Positions 61,501 to 64,000 of a stretch of 64,000 nt of DNA are shown here, piece after piece. The notes under the pieces were generated by a model. That model had not been told where the DNA came from. It saw only the letters and a program-made list of their open reading frames with translations, and searched no databases. Positions within the stretch are counted from its first letter, which is position 1. Each line of letters begins with the position of its first letter. The DNA lies in contig VZTG01007876.1 in NCBI GenBank assembly GCA_013397845.1, forward strand, positions 615,221 to 679,220. Direction: 5' to 3'. This stretch comes from Melanocharis versteri (Eukaryota > Chordata > Aves > Passeriformes > Melanocharitidae). A program made the position numbers and the translations under genes.

Positions 61501-64000
61501 CACAGAATCCTCCTATATTTAGTCCATTGATATGAAAATAAGTTTGTTTAAGTGCTTGTCTCACTCCCCCCTCTTAGGGCTCTGAAGAAATATTTTGTAT
61601 GAGCAGATCTAAGAGTTCTTCACGCCACAGAGTCTCAGAAGTTTTCACCTGCCTGGAAGAGCACGAGGGGGAAGTTGTACCAATATTTACACACAGTAAT
61701 TTTAGTTCACGTGGTAAAACCCCATCACAAAATGCATGTGATAGACTGAAAAAGGAAAAAAAACAGTCAGGAAATGGAGTTCCTGCCTGGGCCATTTGAA
61801 ATTTGTGCTGGAGCAAGAGGTGGAATTTTAAAAAAAAAAGAAAAAAGAAAGAAGAGATCATTGTGATTTAGTTATTCAATTTTTGTAATTTAGCTGCCAC
61901 AATTCATTTCCTTAATTATACTGAAATCATTTGCCCTGAGTGTTAAACAGACTTTCCCCCTCCCCACAAATAACGACATATGTAAAAAGCCTTTGGGGCT
62001 CAATATATTATGTACCATATGTTTTCCTTCAGTAGGACTGGAGATCATTTGTGGAAATTTAATAAATATAGGAAATTATAAGAACTGGAAAAAGTCAGGT
62101 TAGTAAAGTGCCTGATCTGCTGCCATTTTTTTTTAAATTTTTTATCCTTGTTAAATGAACTTATCCCACAACACAGAAATGATTCAGGAAATCCAGTATG
62201 GCTTTTAGATCACGCTGGGTTGAAGAGTATATATTTGTAAAAGCACAACAATATATTCACATATTGTCAGGGTGATGCTGTAGTACCTGCACGAGAGCAA
62301 TCTGAGAGCTGCACAATATCTGAGACTCCAAGATGCACATACAGGGAAATAAACGTGGAGAAGCAAGAAAACAAATGCCAGCAACCCCTCTTGCAATTGA
62401 GCCCCCTTGTAAACATCTCCAAGAACCTTTAAAGGGAATGGTTCCTTCAGAAACTTCGAGTGGTTTTAATCTAAAAGGAAAGTTCATGGCTCTCCATTTG
62501 CATTAAATTGTGAGAGCTACAGACTTTAAGAGAATTAGTGACAAAATTAAAGGGGACAGAAAATGAAAACTTGTGCCTTGGTATCAAAAAAAAAGGGTAT
62601 TTAAATGCTATTGTTATCAGCAGAGAGTATATACTCATATCAGTGTATACCGATATTTCATTAATGAAGATTTCCTTTAACCTGAAATACTTCTGGCTTT
62701 ACAATTTAAAAATCGTTGACATTTAAATACTCTAGAAAACAAACAAAATAATGATGAAGTGTAGTAAAATTTGGTATCACTTTGGCTAAGTAAAATTTAC
62801 TATTAAAAAAACCCAAGCTATTTCAATTCCACATTTGCAGAATGGTTAAAACATCAAAGAGCTGTGACAGTCACTTCAAATACACAACCTCTATAAAAAG
62901 GGTTTGTTTTTGTCTCTGGCAAACAGAACTCATTGGTGTTATGGTCAGTACTTGTCACCTCATGGGGTTTTTTTCCTAATCTCCAAGGGCCATGGTGTCA
63001 TATTTAACTTAAAACGTCCCCCCACATTTTAAAGCTTCTGAATATTTGGCTGTGCCTTCACTGAACACAGAGGGGGAAAAAAAGCAGCTTAATTTGCAAA
63101 TGTCACAAGGTTCACATTGTCACTTTGCTTCACTTTTTAATATTCTTAGTCTTGTTCATTCTACTGCACTAATTCTATCAACAACACTCAAAAATAGCTG
63201 TGCAAATGAAGCTGCCTGTGGGAACAGAGGAAAGGAAAGCAGGCAGAATATCAGCAAAAACATATGAAATAAAGAATACAGTGCAGCCTTGTGTTCTCTC
63301 ACAGCAACTGGACACCAGGACTTTAATCTGTTCTCACAAAATCTCCACAAAGTCTGATTTTGCAGCTCTGTAAAGTCACTCTCATTCCCAGAAATCCTCT
63401 CGTGTCCCCACTTCCCCAGAAGAGCAATGGCCAATGAGCTGGATTACCATAAATTCAGCAATCAAATTTACACAGCTCTGGAGATGCAAGTAAAATGAGT
63501 ATTGTATCTTCATTTCCTTTGTGGCACTTTATCAACCTCTTCCTCTGCTGATGGTAGAAGTCAATAAAATCCTATTAACACTAAGATGTTGTATTAAGTT
63601 TGACAGTTTACAAATTGCAGGGGTTTTCATTTCAAATATGAGCAGCTTGAGATACTCTGGAGTTCCACTGTATAAAATTGTTAAAGTTGGAATAAAGTAG
63701 ATAAAATAATTTGGGGGTATTTTTTTTCCTCTCCTTTTAAAGAAGGCAGCAGAAGGAAAATCAAACATGAAAAATAACCTTATAAGCCTTCCTGAGAGAT
63801 TAACATTAGTCTAACCAGGAAGACCAGCAGAATCATAACAGATCTATATTTTGAGCAAAGCATTCACCTTCCTATGGACTCCGTATCAGGCTCTGCTGCT
63901 CTCTCTAATCACAAGTAACTACCTTTGCAAAATGAGTATCACATCCTAAGAGAAAAAGGCTTAAAGCAACTGAACCTTTAAATAGGTAAATAAATAGAGA
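58561..64000. other. Unique AT-rich gene-free stretch
   Basis: No gene is seen. It contains A11 (60605-60615) and A10 (61830-61839) runs. A short piece at 58870-58915 resembles the CR1 3' end weakly but is not called. A perfect POU octamer (ATTTGCAT, 62496-62503) is present. Open frames do not exceed about 95 codons and lack family features. Confidence 0.55.

Noticed and set aside
892..62503. Six perfect POU octamers (892, 11280, 25954, 27925, 56862, 62496)
   Set aside because: My estimate is about four by chance in 64 kb of 60% AT sequence, so the set as a whole is not significant.
1..64000. CRISPR arrays, tRNA or rRNA genes, bacterial-type operons
   Set aside because: No regularly spaced direct repeats, no cloverleaf-type A/B boxes and no ribosomal RNA words were noticed. 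The sequence has vertebrate noncoding character throughout.

Overview
The window looks like vertebrate intergenic or deep intronic DNA, most likely from a bird. It is AT-rich, CpG-poor and low in repeats, and no frame on either strand can be supported as a gene or exon. Three interspersed repeats can be argued from sequence: a 3' fragment of a CR1 LINE (about 42750-42862, + strand), an old MIR-type SINE (about 15124-15235, - strand), and a retroviral-type LTR (about 16614-17372, - strand). CR1, a sparse repeat load and the absence of any recognisable Alu, B1 or L1 point to a sauropsid, and a bird fits better than a repeat-rich reptile. The species cannot be told from the sequence.

Layout: 1-6 kb is unique sequence with somewhat GC-richer patches near 3.8-4.3 and 5.0-5.4 kb. 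An A/C-only tract follows at 6.03-6.14 kb. From 6 to 15 kb the sequence is unique, with an interrupted AT palindrome at 8.13-8.18 kb, a small CpG cluster at 7.3 kb and a chained short duplication at 9.3 kb. The 15.1-17.4 kb stretch holds the MIR and the LTR about 1.4 kb apart. From 17.4 to 42 kb there is almost only unique AT-rich sequence with homopolymers, a 21-bp tandem duplication (31.8 kb) and a 13-bp-stem hairpin (36.63 kb). The 42.4-46.4 kb stretch holds the CR1 remnant and several A/C tracts. Around 50.2-50.9 kb is a cluster of short repeated words beside an AATAAA-plus-A14 motif that resembles a retroposed transcript end. At 55.5-55.7 kb the + strand is about 75% purine. The rest, to 64 kb, is unique AT-rich sequence.

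There are no operons, tRNAs, rRNAs or CRISPR arrays, and no coding system. The longest ATG-initiated frames (about 130-170 codons) overlap frames on the opposite strand, show no recognisable domain and are about what chance gives in 64 kb. The plausible function of the window is regulatory (conserved noncoding elements in a gene desert or large intron), which cannot be confirmed without alignment. I found no convincing undescribed biological system. The most rewarding items are the LTR with intact TATA and poly(A) signals, the MIR, and the one-sided strand orientation of the A/C tracts.
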